In this document: piece by piece, positions 1 to 8,327 of the stretch
How the letters are laid out: the number at the start of each line of letters is the position of its first letter
How positions within the stretch are numbered: the stretch's first letter is position 1
NCBI RefSeq assembly: GCF_030815485.1
Contig: NZ_JAUSWV010000002.1
Span: 5,394,001-5,458,000, forward strand
Direction: 5' to 3'
Length of the DNA: 64,000 bases
DNA from: Streptomyces rishiriensis
GTDB taxonomy: Bacteria > Actinomycetota > Actinomycetes > Streptomycetales > Streptomycetaceae
Program-made: the position numbers and the translations under genes
The notes under the pieces: generated by a model
The model's input: the letters and a program-made list of their open reading frames with translations, nothing else
Told to the model about the DNA's origin: nothing
The model's database searches: none

Positions 1-1
1 T

Positions 2-1345
2 GAGCGGATGGCCAGGGGCGGGATCTACGACCAGCTCGGCGGCGGGTTCGCCCGGTACTCCGTCGACCGCGACTGGGTCGTGCCGCACTTCGAGAAGATG
101 CTGTACGACAACGCGCTGCTGTGCCGGGTGTACGCCCATCTCTGGCGTGCCACCGGCAGCGAGCTCGCGCGCCGGGTCGCCCTGGAGACCGCCGACTTCA
201 TGGTGCGCGAACTGCGCACCGAGCAGGGTGGCTTCGCCTCCGCGCTCGACGCCGACAGCGACGACGGGAGCGGGAAGCACGTCGAGGGCGTGTACTACGT
301 CTGGACGCCCGCCCAGCTCACCGAGGTGCTCGGGCCGCAGGACGCCGAGCTCGCCGCCCGCTACTTCGGCGTCACCGAGGAGGGCACCTTCGAGCACGGT
401 TCCTCCGTCCTCCAGCTCCCGCAGCAGGAAGAGGTCTTCGACGCGGAGCGGATCGCCGGCATCAAGGAGCGGCTGCTGCGCGAGCGCGGCGGGCGGCCCG
501 CCCCGGGCCGGGACGACAAGGTCGTCGCCGCCTGGAACGGGCTCGCGATCGCCGCGCTCGCCGAGACCGGCGCCTACTTCGACCGGCCGGATCTCGTCGA
601 GGCCGCGGTCGGGGCCGCCGATCTCCTCGTCCGGCTGCATCTCGACGAGCAGGCCCGCATCGCCCGTACCAGCAAGGACGGACAGGCCGGGGCCAACGCG
701 GGGGTGCTCGAGGACTACGCGGACGTCGCCGAGGGGTTCCTCGCCCTCGCCTCCGTCACCGGGGAGGGCGTCTGGCTGGAGTTCGCCGGATTCCTGCTCG
801 ATCACGTCCTCGCCCGGTTCGTCGACGCCGGGTCCGGCGCGCTGTACGACACCGCGGCCGACGCCGAGCGGCTCATCCGGCGCCCGCAGGATCCGACCGA
901 CAACGCGGTGCCCTCCGGTTGGAGCGCCGCCGCCGGCGCGCTGCTGAGCTATGCCGCCCACACCGGATCGGAGCCCCACCGCACGGCGGCGGAGCGGGCT
1001 TTGGGTGTGGTGAAGACGCTCGGGCCGCGGGTCCCGCGGTTCATCGGGTGGGGGCTCGCCGTCGCCGAGGCGCTGCTCGACGGGCCGCGCGAGGTCGCCG
1101 TGGTCGCGTCCGGCAGGGCTGATCCGGCCTCGGCGGCGCTGCACCGTACGGCACTTCTGGGCACCGCCCCGGGAGCGGTCGTCGCGTACGGCACCCCGGG
1201 GAGCGAGGAGTTCCCGTTGCTCGCCGACCGGCCGTCGATCAACGGTGAACCGACCGCTTACGTCTGCCGCAACTTCACGTGTGACGCGCCGACCACCGAC
1301 CCGGAGCGGCTGCGCACGGCGCTGGGCACCGTGGTGAGCGGCTGA
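2..1345 (+). CDS. Thioredoxin-domain/DUF255 (YyaL/SPATA20-like) protein, C-terminal part
   Basis: The frame is open from the first bases of the window, so the 5' end, including the expected N-terminal thioredoxin-like DUF255 domain, lies outside. About 447 residues are visible. They begin at the GGIYDQLGGGFARYSVD segment and HFEKMLYDNA, which are hallmark motifs of the YyaL/SPATA20 family. The rest matches the alpha-alpha barrel of that family, including AWNGLAIAALAETG and a terminal CRNFTCDAPTTD segment. The biochemical role of this family is not established, though a cytosolic hydrolase or epimerase-like fold is usual. An in-frame ATG at position 8 is internal and not a real start. Confidence 0.9.
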   Translation, partial: ERMARGGIYDQLGGGFARYSVDRDWVVPHFEKMLYDNALLCRVYAHLWRATGSELARRVALETADFMVRELRTEQGGFASALDADSDDGSGKHVEGVYYVWTPAQLTEVLGPQDAELAARYFGVTEEGTFEHGSSVLQLPQQEEVFDAERIAGIKERLLRERGGRPAPGRDDKVVAAWNGLAIAALAETGAYFDRPDLVEAAVGAADLLVRLHLDEQARIARTSKDGQAGANAGVLEDYADVAEGFLALASVTGEGVWLEFAGFLLDHVLARFVDAGSGALYDTAADAERLIRRPQDPTDNAVPSGWSAAAGALLSYAAHTGSEPHRTAAERALGVVKTLGPRVPRFIGWGLAVAEALLDGPREVAVVASGRADPASAALHRTALLGTAPGAVVAYGTPGSEEFPLLADRPSINGEPTAYVCRNFTCDAPTTDPERLRTALGTVVSG

Positions 1346-1405
1346 AAACCCGGGAAGTGGGGCGGCCTCGCGTGCGGGGAGGGTGATCGGGGCAGGGGCC
1401 GGGCC

Positions 1406-2132
1406 CTATCCCGGGAACTCCGCCAGGGCGCGCTCCACGATGGCGACCAGCTGCTCGTGGTGCGCGCCCTTCCAGTACGCGCGTCCGCAGGACAGGCACT
1501 GCGCGAACACGTCGTACGACTGCCGCGTGCCGTGGCGCAGCTGGTCGGCGACCTCCTCCTTGGTGGCCTTGCGCAGCAGGCCGTTGCAGGCGGTGCACCT
1601 CGTCCAGGGGAGCAGTTCGGGCGCGAACCGGTCGAGGACGTCGCGGAGCTGCTCCTCGGGGTCGGTGCTGTAGACGTACGCGCCCGCCCACAGTTCGCGC
1701 CGCCGCAGCAGGCCCCGGTCCCGGCTGAGCATGACGCGCTGTTCGGCCGCGGAGCGGGTGGCGAGCGCGGGGTCGCCGATGTCGGTCGACTCGTACGCCG
1801 TGTCCACGCCGAGCAGGCGCATCCGCGCGGGCCAGGGTGCCCAGGTGGACGTCGAGGAGGAAGCGCAGCGGGGCTCCCGGGATCCGCTGGGGGCGGGCCA
1901 CCGGGCGGACGGTCACCGACTCGCCCGCGGCGGGGATGTGCGAGACCGGTACCGCACGGCCGTCGACGAGCAGGGTGCCGACCTCCGTGAGGGGCACTCC
2001 GAGCGACTCGACGACATGGCCGAGGGTGGAGATGCCGTCGACGGCGAGCGCGGTCGCTCCCGCGCGCCGCGCGTGCGGGACGAACAGGGCCAGCGCCGGG
2101 GCGACTTCGACGCGGATCTCGAGTGAGTGCAC
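1406..2132 (-). pseudogene. Mut7-C ubiquitin/RNase domain protein, frameshifted
   Basis: Two overlapping minus-strand frames together give one protein. The first, from a GTG at 2132, encodes a ubiquitin-like N-terminal domain (VEVAPALALFVPHARR, then a beta-rich stretch) and reads to FLLDVHLGTLAR. The second picks up at MRLLGVDTAYE and gives the Mut7-C PIN-like nuclease domain with RDRGLL and a zinc-ribbon pair (CTACNGLL and CLSCGRAYW). The span is 727 bases, 3 x 242 + 1, so a single extra base in the run at 1823-1830 (coding strand CGCGCGG) explains the break. Domain order and length (about 242 residues) otherwise match intact actinobacterial homologues. It may be a sequencing error rather than a real pseudogene. 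No good ribosome site is seen before the GTG. Confidence 0.8.
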
Positions 2133-2346
2133 CCGGCCAGGATGGCATGGGGAAGGGACGGGAGCTGAGCGGTTTTCGGTGTCCGGGCCGTGTGCCGGGA
2201 CGTCCGGGGTGCCGTCGGGGAGGGCGGCGCAGTCGTCGCGGTGGCCGTCGTCACCGCGGCACGGGACGCGCAACCGGGACACGTGTGGAAGTCGCTCTCG
2301 GAAGATGCCGTCTGTCGACCCTCGGCCGTCTTCCTCCATGAAAGAC

Positions 2347-2370
2347 GGCCACGGCTCGGAAGCCGTGGCC
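2347..2370 (-). terminator. Hairpin terminator after the TrhA-like gene
   Basis: A 10-bp perfect stem, GGCCACGGCT with AGCCGTGGCC, closes a 4-base loop reading TCCG on the minus strand. It is followed on the minus strand by GTCTTTC. It sits 23 bases past the stop of the gene at 2393-3106 and ahead of the Mut7-C start. Confidence 0.65.
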
Positions 2371-2392
2371 GGGAGGAGGCGGAGGAGTGACG

Positions 2393-3106
2393 TCATCCGT
2401 GCTGATACGCCACCAGGGAGATGCCGACGTAGTGCACGACGAACGCGGCGAGGGTCAGGGAGTGGAAGACCTCGTGGAAGCCGAACCAGCGCGGTGACGG
2501 GTTGGGACGCTTGATGCCGTAGATCACGCCGCCGGCGCTGTAGAGGAGCCCGCCGACGATCACCAGGACCATGACGGCGATGCCGCCCGCCCGCATGAAG
2601 TCCGGCAGGAAGAAGACGGCCGCCCAGCCCATCGCGATGTAGCACGGGGTGTAGAGCCAGCGCGGGGCGCCGACCCAGAAGACGCGGAAGACGATGCCCG
2701 CGACCGCCGCGGCCCAGATGCTCCACAGCAGCCACTGTCCCTTCGACTCCGGCAGGAGCAGCAGGGTGAGCGGTGTGTAGGTGCCCGCGATGATCAGGAA
2801 GATGTTCGCGTGGTCGAGCCGGCGCAGGATGCCGTCCATGCGCGCGTTCCAGTCACCCCGGTGGTAGAGGGCGCTCACGCCGAACAGCAGGCACGCGGTG
2901 AGGGCGTAGATGCCGCAGGCGATGCGGCCGCGGGTGGAGTCGGCGAGGGCGGTGAGCACGAGGCCCGCGACGAGTGCGGCGGGAAACATTCCGAGGTGCA
3001 GCCAGCCGCGGAGCTTGGGTTTGACCGGGTGCGGCAGGGAGAGCGGGACGGGACCACGGCCGGCGGCCGGCGTGTCCGTCGGAGCATCGGGGACGGGCGC
3101 AGTCAT
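2393..3106 (-). CDS. trhA: TrhA/hemolysin III (PAQR superfamily) membrane protein
   Basis: This 237-residue protein has the usual length and seven-helix pattern of bacterial PAQR proteins. Family residues are visible: SALYHRGDWN in the first third, LDHANIFLIIAGTYTPL, and the C-terminal GFHEVFHSLTLAAFVVHYVG, whose histidines belong to the metal site of the family. Members were once called hemolysin III and are now linked to membrane fluidity and energetics; a hydrolase-like activity is debated. The N-terminal 35 residues are a proline-rich cytosolic tail. The ATG at 3106 lies just downstream (in minus-strand direction) of a perfect palindrome, so the gene looks repressor-controlled. Confidence 0.9.
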   Translation of the reverse strand: MTAPVPDAPTDTPAAGRGPVPLSLPHPVKPKLRGWLHLGMFPAALVAGLVLTALADSTRGRIACGIYALTACLLFGVSALYHRGDWNARMDGILRRLDHANIFLIIAGTYTPLTLLLLPESKGQWLLWSIWAAAVAGIVFRVFWVGAPRWLYTPCYIAMGWAAVFFLPDFMRAGGIAVMVLVIVGGLLYSAGGVIYGIKRPNPSPRWFGFHEVFHSLTLAAFVVHYVGISLVAYQHG

Positions 3107-3118
3107 GCGCCGAATCGT

Positions 3119-3136
3119 ACCTACGGAACCGTAGGT
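3119..3136. promoter_or_regulatory. Perfect 18-bp palindrome in the trhA leader
   Basis: ACCTACGGAACCGTAGGT is a perfect inverted repeat centred 21-22 bases upstream of the trhA ATG. Its form (TACGG/CCGTA arms) resembles operators of TetR-family lipid regulators in actinobacteria. No TetR gene is adjacent, so the regulator would act in trans. Confidence 0.55.
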
Positions 3137-3303
3137 TGCGGATCAGGCCGGCGCGCCGAACGGCGAAGAGTGGCCATCATCTCACGCACCCGGGTCAAGG
3201 GGCCGTCGGCTGAACGTCAGGTGGACGCAAAGCGCCGCGTCTACACGTGGCCATCCTCACTCCGCTCACCTGTGAGGCCCTCTGGACATATGGGCGGTAG
3301 CAT

Positions 3304-3357
3304 CGGATGATCAAATGAGTGCGGTCGACACCGGATGAGCGCCAAGGTCATCATCCG
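3304..3357. repeat. Three CGGATGA heptamers upstream of pckG
   Basis: CGGATGA occurs directly at 3304-3310 and 3332-3338 (28 bases apart) and inverted (TCATCCG) at 3351-3357. The outer pair extends to 8 bp (CGGATGAT with ATCATCCG). The 314-base gap between trhA and pckG otherwise shows no ORF that looks coding. These sites lie 64-117 bases before the pckG start, where an activator or repressor could bind. The function is inferred only from position. Confidence 0.3.
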
Positions 3358-3420
3358 AAGCATCCGGGTCGCAGCCCCCACGGGGCCTCCAAACAAAAAA
3401 TCCCTCATTTAGGAGCAATC

Positions 3421-5244
3421 GTGGCGCGCGACATCGCGGCTCCCCCCGTCATCCCCACCCACCACCAGGAACTCGTCTCCTGGGTGAACGAGATCGCCGA
3501 ACTGACGCAGCCGGACAACGTGGTCTGGTGTGACGGATCCGAGGCCGAGTACGAGCGACTGTGCGACGAGCTCGTCGAGAAGGGCACCTTCAAACGGCTC
3601 GACCCGGTCCAGCGCCCGAACTCCTACTACGCCGCCTCCGACCCCACCGACGTCGCCCGCGTCGAGGACCGCACCTTCATCTGCTCCGAGCAGGAGAAGG
3701 ACGCCGGCCCGACCAACCACTGGAAGGCGCCCGCCGAGATGCGGGAGATCTTCACCGGTGAGAAGGGGCTGTTCCGCGGCTCGATGCGCGGCCGCACGAT
3801 GTACGTCGTCCCCTTCTGCATGGGCCCGCTGGGCTCCGACCTCTCCGCGATCGGCGTCGAGATCACCGACTCCGCCTACGTCGCCGTGTCCATGCGCACC
3901 ATGACCCGGATGGGACAGCCGGTGCTGGACGAGCTCGGCACCGACGGCTTCTTCGTGCGTGCCGTGCACACGCTCGGAGCGCCGCTGGCCGAGGGCGAGG
4001 CGGACGTCCCGTGGCCCTGCAACCAGACCAAGTACATCTCACACTTCCCCGAGAGCCGCGAGATCTGGTCCTACGGCTCCGGCTACGGCGGCAACGCCCT
4101 GCTCGGCAAGAAGTGCTACGCCCTGCGCATCGCGTCCGTCATGGCACGCGACGAGGGCTGGCTCGCCGAGCACATGCTGATCCTCAAACTGACCCCGCCG
4201 CAGGGCGAGTCGAAGTACGTCGCCGCCGCCTTCCCGAGCGCCTGCGGCAAGACCAACCTCGCCATGCTGGAGCCCACCGTCTCCGGCTGGACCGTCGAGA
4301 CCATCGGTGACGACATCGCCTGGATGCGCTTCGGCGAGGACGGCCGCCTGTACGCGATCAACCCCGAGGCCGGCTTCTTCGGCGTCGCGCCCGGCACCGG
4401 TGAGCACACCAACGCCAACGCGATGAAGACGCTCTGGGGCAACTCGGTCTTCACCAACGTCGCCCTCACCGACGACAACGACATCTGGTGGGAAGGCATG
4501 ACGGAGGAGACTCCCGCCCACCTCACCGACTGGAAGGGCAACGACTGGACGCCGGACTCCGGCGTCCCCGCCGCCCACCCCAACGCCCGCTTCACCGTTC
4601 CCGCCGCGCAGTGCCCGATCATCGCGCCCGAGTGGGAGGACCCCAGGGGCGTGCCGATCTCGGCGATCCTCTTCGGCGGCCGGCGCGCCTCCGCGGTCCC
4701 GCTCGTGACGGAGTCCTTCGACTGGAACCACGGCGTCTTCCTCGGCGCCAACGTGGCCTCCGAGAAGACCGCCGCCGCCGAGGGCAAGGTCGGCGAGCTG
4801 CGCCGCGACCCCTTCGCCATGCTGCCGTTCTGCGGCTACAACATGGGCGACTACATGGGCCACTGGGTCGACGTCGCCAAGGGCAAGGACCAGTCGAAGC
4901 TCCCGAAGATCTACTACGTCAACTGGTTCCGCAAGAACGAGGCGGGTCAGTTCGTCTGGCCCGGCTTCGGCGAGAACAGCCGCGTCCTGAAGTGGATCGT
5001 GGAGCGCCTGGAGGGCAAGGCGGAAGGCGTCGAGACCCCGATCGGCATCCTGCCGACCAAGGACGCCCTCGACACCAAGGGCCTCGAACTGGCCGACTCC
5101 GACCTGGAGTTCCTCCTCACCGTGGACAAGGAGGTGTGGCGCGAGGAGGCCGCCCTGGTCCCCGAGCACCTCAACACCTTCGGTGAGCACACCCCGAAGG
5201 AACTGTGGGACGAGTACCGCGCGCTGGTGCGGCGCCTGGGCTGA
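3421..5244 (+). CDS. pckG: Phosphoenolpyruvate carboxykinase (GTP)
   Basis: The enzyme interconverts oxaloacetate + GTP and phosphoenolpyruvate + GDP + CO2, the first step of gluconeogenesis from TCA intermediates. The 607-residue length is normal for the GTP-dependent class. The P-loop/kinase-1a segment FPSACGKTNLAML is clear, with the reactive cysteine, as are YGGNALLGKKC, the kinase-2 region IGDDIAWMRF and the guanine-binding NWFRKNE region. I chose the GTG at 3421 because AGGAG sits 5 bases before it; the open frame extends further upstream to 3319 without a ribosome site. A fumarase pair and glpX at the far end of the window also serve central carbon flow. Confidence 0.97.
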   Translation: MARDIAAPPVIPTHHQELVSWVNEIAELTQPDNVVWCDGSEAEYERLCDELVEKGTFKRLDPVQRPNSYYAASDPTDVARVEDRTFICSEQEKDAGPTNHWKAPAEMREIFTGEKGLFRGSMRGRTMYVVPFCMGPLGSDLSAIGVEITDSAYVAVSMRTMTRMGQPVLDELGTDGFFVRAVHTLGAPLAEGEADVPWPCNQTKYISHFPESREIWSYGSGYGGNALLGKKCYALRIASVMARDEGWLAEHMLILKLTPPQGESKYVAAAFPSACGKTNLAMLEPTVSGWTVETIGDDIAWMRFGEDGRLYAINPEAGFFGVAPGTGEHTNANAMKTLWGNSVFTNVALTDDNDIWWEGMTEETPAHLTDWKGNDWTPDSGVPAAHPNARFTVPAAQCPIIAPEWEDPRGVPISAILFGGRRASAVPLVTESFDWNHGVFLGANVASEKTAAAEGKVGELRRDPFAMLPFCGYNMGDYMGHWVDVAKGKDQSKLPKIYYVNWFRKNEAGQFVWPGFGENSRVLKWIVERLEGKAEGVETPIGILPTKDALDTKGLELADSDLEFLLTVDKEVWREEAALVPEHLNTFGEHTPKELWDEYRALVRRLG

Positions 5245-5353
5245 CGCCCCCGAAACTCCGCGGCCGGCACGGATGTGCCCTGACCAGTGATCGTCACGGC
5301 CGGCCGCGGTGCGATGCGGCGAGGCCGCGTACAACGGCGTGCGCGGCTCTGGG

Positions 5354-5400
5354 TCTGTCGTCCGCGTCCCGTCCGCCCCGACGGGGACGCGGACGACAGA
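5354..5400 (+). terminator. Long hairpin after pckG
   Basis: A 17-bp perfect stem (5354-5370 with 5384-5400) closes a 13-base loop in which GTC and GAC can pair further. It lies 110 bases past the pckG stop and has no T run, as is common for Streptomyces terminators. The rest of 5245-5687 shows no convincing gene. Confidence 0.6.
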
Positions 5401-5562
5401 CCTTCGCTCTGTGGTTCCCGGGTGAGGGTGCGGTGCGTCGTGGCCGGTCGCTCGGTTCCCCGCGCCCCGGAGTCGGCCGCGGCGAGCGGTCTTCCGAGTA
5501 ACGGGCGCGTGTTTCCTGGCGTCCGGCCTGCGTGTCCCTCGGCCGGTACGGAGAAGATGGCG

Positions 5563-5600
5563 CCCGGTCCGCGCGTCGCTGCGGGTGCACGCGGACCGGG
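5563..5600 (-). terminator. Hairpin beyond the 3' end of the 5688 gene
   Basis: CCCGGTCCGCG (5563-5573) pairs perfectly with CGCGGACCGGG (5590-5600) across a 16-base loop. It lies about 90 bases past the stop of the minus-strand gene at 5688-6128 and may end that transcript. Confidence 0.4.
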
Positions 5601-5687
5601 GCCGTTCAGGGTCCCCGGAGGGGAAGCCCCGGCCAGGGGTGGCGCCGGGGAGGGTGTTCACCGGGAGGGTGGCCCCGGTGAGGGGGT

Positions 5688-6128
5688 TCAGCCGGCGGCG
5701 CTCAGTTCCTGCTGCTCCACCAGGGCGGCGGCGTGCGCGTCCATGCGCTGGGCCGCCAGGATCGCCGACGCGGTGTCCGCGCGGGACGCGGCGACGAGGA
5801 GGGCGCGGCCCGCCAGGGCGTGCGCCCGCTCGTGCAGGGCCGTGAGGAGCGGGCCCGCCGGGTCGGCGGCGAGGGTGGAGCGGACCGGCGTCCGCCCTCC
5901 CCGCAACCGGGTCACCCGCTGCGCGAGCCGGGAGGCCGCGGCGTCCAGGTCGGCGGACGGCGCGGCCGCGCGCAGCTCGTCGGTGACGGCGAGCAGCGCC
6001 GCGAGATGAGCTGCGAGCTGGATGTCCAGCTCCTCCTCGCGCGAGCGGTGGGGGAAGTCCGAGGGGGTGCCGGCCATCGTGGTGGGGGCGGACCCACGGG
6101 AAGCGGGGGTGCGGATCGGCTCGTACAT
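5688..6128 (-). CDS. Uncharacterised helical protein
   Basis: A 146-residue protein I cannot assign to a named family. It is Ala/Arg-rich and predicted almost wholly alpha-helical, with heptad-like stretches (LAAHLAALLAVTDEL, LLTALHERAHALAG, ASAILAAQRMDAHAAALVEQQ) that suggest a small coiled-coil or helical bundle. There is no signal peptide, membrane segment or cysteine. Codon bias is that of a real gene. It lies alone between pckG and the aminotransferase, with an AT-rich inverted repeat upstream of its ATG. Confidence 0.7.
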   Translation of the reverse strand: MYEPIRTPASRGSAPTTMAGTPSDFPHRSREEELDIQLAAHLAALLAVTDELRAAAPSADLDAAASRLAQRVTRLRGGRTPVRSTLAADPAGPLLTALHERAHALAGRALLVAASRADTASAILAAQRMDAHAAALVEQQELSAAG

Positions 6129-6165
6129 AGGATGGCCTCCTGTGCTGTCAGGAAACCATCCTAGC

Positions 6166-6180
6166 TTAGATTTCGTCTAA
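6166..6180. promoter_or_regulatory. AT-rich inverted repeat upstream of the 5688-6128 gene
   Basis: TTAGA-N5-TCTAA lies 38-52 bases before the ATG at 6128, in one of the few AT-rich patches of the region. It is probably promoter or operator DNA. It only loosely resembles an iron-box (IdeR/DmdR) site, so no regulator is proposed. Confidence 0.3.
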
Positions 6181-6204
6181 AGTTGAGCTGTCACAGAACC
6201 GCGG

Positions 6205-7416
6205 CTACGGCTGGCTGTAGCCGTCCAGGAAGCGGGCGATCCGGCCCACCGCGTCCCGCAGGTCCGTCGCCGTCGGCAGGGTGACGACCCGGAAGTGGTC
6301 CGGCTCCGGCCAGTTGAAGCCGGTGCCCTGGACGACCATGATCTTCTCCTGGCGCAGCAGGTCGAGGACCATCTGCCGGTCGTCCTTGATCTTGAAGACG
6401 GTGGGGTCCAGGCGCGGGAAGAGATAGAGCGCGCCCTTCGGGCGGACGCACGTCACGCCCGGGATCTGCGTCAGCAGTTCGTACGCCGTGTCCACCTGCT
6501 CCTTGAGCCGCCCGCCCGGCAGTACCAGGTCCTTGATCGTCTGACGCCCGCTGAGCGCGGCCACGACGCCGTGCTGGCCCGGCATGTTCGCGCACAGGCG
6601 CATGTTCGCCAGGATCGTCAGACCCTCGATGTAGGAGTCGGCGTGCGCGCGCGGACCGGAGATGGCCATCCAGCCGACCCGGTAGCCGGCCACCCGGTAC
6701 GCCTTCGACATGCCGTTGAAGGTGAGGGTGAGCAGGTCCGGGGCGACCTTGGCGGTCGGGGTGTGCGTGGCTCCGTCGTAGAGGATCTTGTCGTAGATCT
6801 CGTCCGAGCAGACCAGGAGGTTGTGGCGGCGCGCGATGTCCGTCAGCCCCCGGACCATCGCCTCGTCGTACACCGCGCCCGTCGGGTTGTTCGGGTTGAT
6901 GATGACGATCGCCTTGGTGCGGTCGGTGACCTTGCGCTCGACGTCCGCGAGGTCGGGCATCCAGTCCGCCTGCTCGTCGCACCGGTAGTGCACGGCGGTG
7001 CCGCCGGAGAGCGAGACGGCCGCGGTCCACAAGGGGTAGTCGGGCGCCGGTACGAGCACCTCGTCACCGTCGTCCAGCAGGCCCTGCATCGCCATGACGA
7101 TCAGCTCTGACACGCCGTTGCCGATGAAGACGTGCTCGACGTCCGTCTCGATGCCGAGGGTCTGGTTGTGCATCACGACGGCCCTGCGCGCGGCCAGCAG
7201 GCCCTTCGCGTCGCCGTAGCCGTGTGCCGTCGAGACGTTGCGGAGGATGTCCTCCAGGATCTCCGGCGGGCAGTCGAAGCCGAAGGCGGCCGGGTTGCCG
7301 GTGTTCAGCTTGAGGATGCGGTGACCAGCCGCTTCCAGGCGCATCGCCTCCTCGAGAACCGGACCCCGGATCTCGTAACAGACGTTGGCTAGCTTGGTCG
7401 ACTGGATCACCTGCAT
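6205..7416 (-). CDS. Aspartate-aminotransferase-family (alanine-type) aminotransferase
   Basis: A fold-type I PLP aminotransferase of 403 residues, most like the AlaA/alanine-synthesising group, which transfers an amino group from glutamate to pyruvate. Motifs seen are INPNNPTGA, the cofactor-contacting SDEIYDK, and FNGMSKAYRVAGYRVGW, where the lysine of MSK is the Schiff-base residue; FRVVTLP near the end holds the carboxylate-binding arginine. I chose the ATG at 7416 (MQVIQSTKLANVCYEIRGP) because family similarity begins there; the open frame runs far upstream through the divergent gene. Confidence 0.92.
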   Translation of the reverse strand: MQVIQSTKLANVCYEIRGPVLEEAMRLEAAGHRILKLNTGNPAAFGFDCPPEILEDILRNVSTAHGYGDAKGLLAARRAVVMHNQTLGIETDVEHVFIGNGVSELIVMAMQGLLDDGDEVLVPAPDYPLWTAAVSLSGGTAVHYRCDEQADWMPDLADVERKVTDRTKAIVIINPNNPTGAVYDEAMVRGLTDIARRHNLLVCSDEIYDKILYDGATHTPTAKVAPDLLTLTFNGMSKAYRVAGYRVGWMAISGPRAHADSYIEGLTILANMRLCANMPGQHGVVAALSGRQTIKDLVLPGGRLKEQVDTAYELLTQIPGVTCVRPKGALYLFPRLDPTVFKIKDDRQMVLDLLRQEKIMVVQGTGFNWPEPDHFRVVTLPTATDLRDAVGRIARFLDGYSQP

Positions 7417-7527
7417 GCCTGGGAGCTTACGGCCCGGTAACGCGTATCGGAGGGTGTTTTCCACCACGCGAGACGGGTGGTTTGGGTGGTTATCGGCGGC
7501 GACTGTCCCAGCAGCCGCTCCTGTCCC

Positions 7528-7533
7528 TACAAT
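7528..7533 (+). promoter_or_regulatory. Candidate -10 box for a leaderless transcript
   Basis: TACAAT ends 7 bases before the ATG at 7541, so transcription would start at or next to the start codon. There is no ribosome site. No clear -35 hexamer is visible. Confidence 0.4.
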
Positions 7534-7540
7534 CCGCGGC

Positions 7541-8185
7541 ATGTCCAGGTCAGGTGAGAGTGGAGTGCCCCCGGTGCGGCCGATGGTGTACCACCCGTAC
7601 GCCGAGACCGATCCGTCCTCGTACGAGCGGTACGCCGATCCGGCGGCCGCCCACGGGTGGGAGAACGCGTACGACGAGACGGCCGAGCTGCCCCGGGTCC
7701 CTTCCCCTCGGGAGAGTGAGCCGGGCGGCCGCGCGGACCGCCGGCGTGCCGCGCGGCGGCCGGGCGGCCGGTACGCACGCCGAGCGCTGGCCGCCGGCGC
7801 GGTCGGGGCGGTGGCGCTCGCCGCGGTGGTGGCGGGCCTGTCCTTCTCCGGGGATCCGGCCGGCGGGCGGCAGGGCGGGCAGGGAGGAACGCGCTCGGCG
7901 CCGGACGGCACGGCGAGCCCCGCGGACGGCCCGGCCCCGGCCGCCAGCGGATTTGTTGGGCCCGCGGAGTCAGCGCCGGCCGCTCCGGACGCCACGGCGC
8001 CGTCCTCGCAGGGTTCGGCGTCCGAGACGCCCTCGGCCGGGTCGCCGGCCGTCGCCGCGAGCCGGTCGGCGAGCGCCGCGCCCTCCGTTTCGGCCTCCGG
8101 ATCCGGCTCCGCACCCGCGTCCGGGCCCGCGTCCGAAAAGGGCCACTCCGGAAAGGGGCGCGGGTCGGGCAAAGGGGGAAGGTAG
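7541..8185 (+). CDS. Single-pass membrane protein with Ser/Ala/Pro-rich outer tail
   Basis: A 214-residue protein with an acidic cytosolic N-terminus (about 1-65), a basic stretch (RRAARRPGGRYARR), one membrane segment (about 82-103, AAGAVGAVALAAVVAGLSF) and a low-complexity, probably extracytoplasmic tail rich in Ala, Ser, Pro and Gly, ending in a Gly/Lys-rich patch. No enzymatic domain is recognised. The start at 7541 is supported by the -10-like box directly before it. Divergent from the aminotransferase. Function unknown. Confidence 0.75.
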   Translation: MSRSGESGVPPVRPMVYHPYAETDPSSYERYADPAAAHGWENAYDETAELPRVPSPRESEPGGRADRRRAARRPGGRYARRALAAGAVGAVALAAVVAGLSFSGDPAGGRQGGQGGTRSAPDGTASPADGPAPAASGFVGPAESAPAAPDATAPSSQGSASETPSAGSPAVAASRSASAAPSVSASGSGSAPASGPASEKGHSGKGRGSGKGGR

Positions 8186-8327
8186 GCCGGGCCGTCCGTG
8201 AGCCCCGGCGGGCGCGGCTGAAAAGCGACCCTTGTCCTCTCCTCTTCATGCACTAACAATGCGCATGACAAAAACAACGGGCGGCCGGAAGATCTCCGGT
8301 CGCCTCGTCGTAAGAGGGGACCCCCAC

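Noticed and set aside
4039..5661. 540-codon minus-strand ORF across pckG
   Set aside because: Antisense shadow of pckG; Gly/Val/Asp-rich low-complexity translation typical of mirrored GC-rich codons.
6161..6182. Iron box (DmdR/IdeR)
   Set aside because: Shares TTAG/CTAA ends but lacks the GGCTAACC core; no iron gene nearby.
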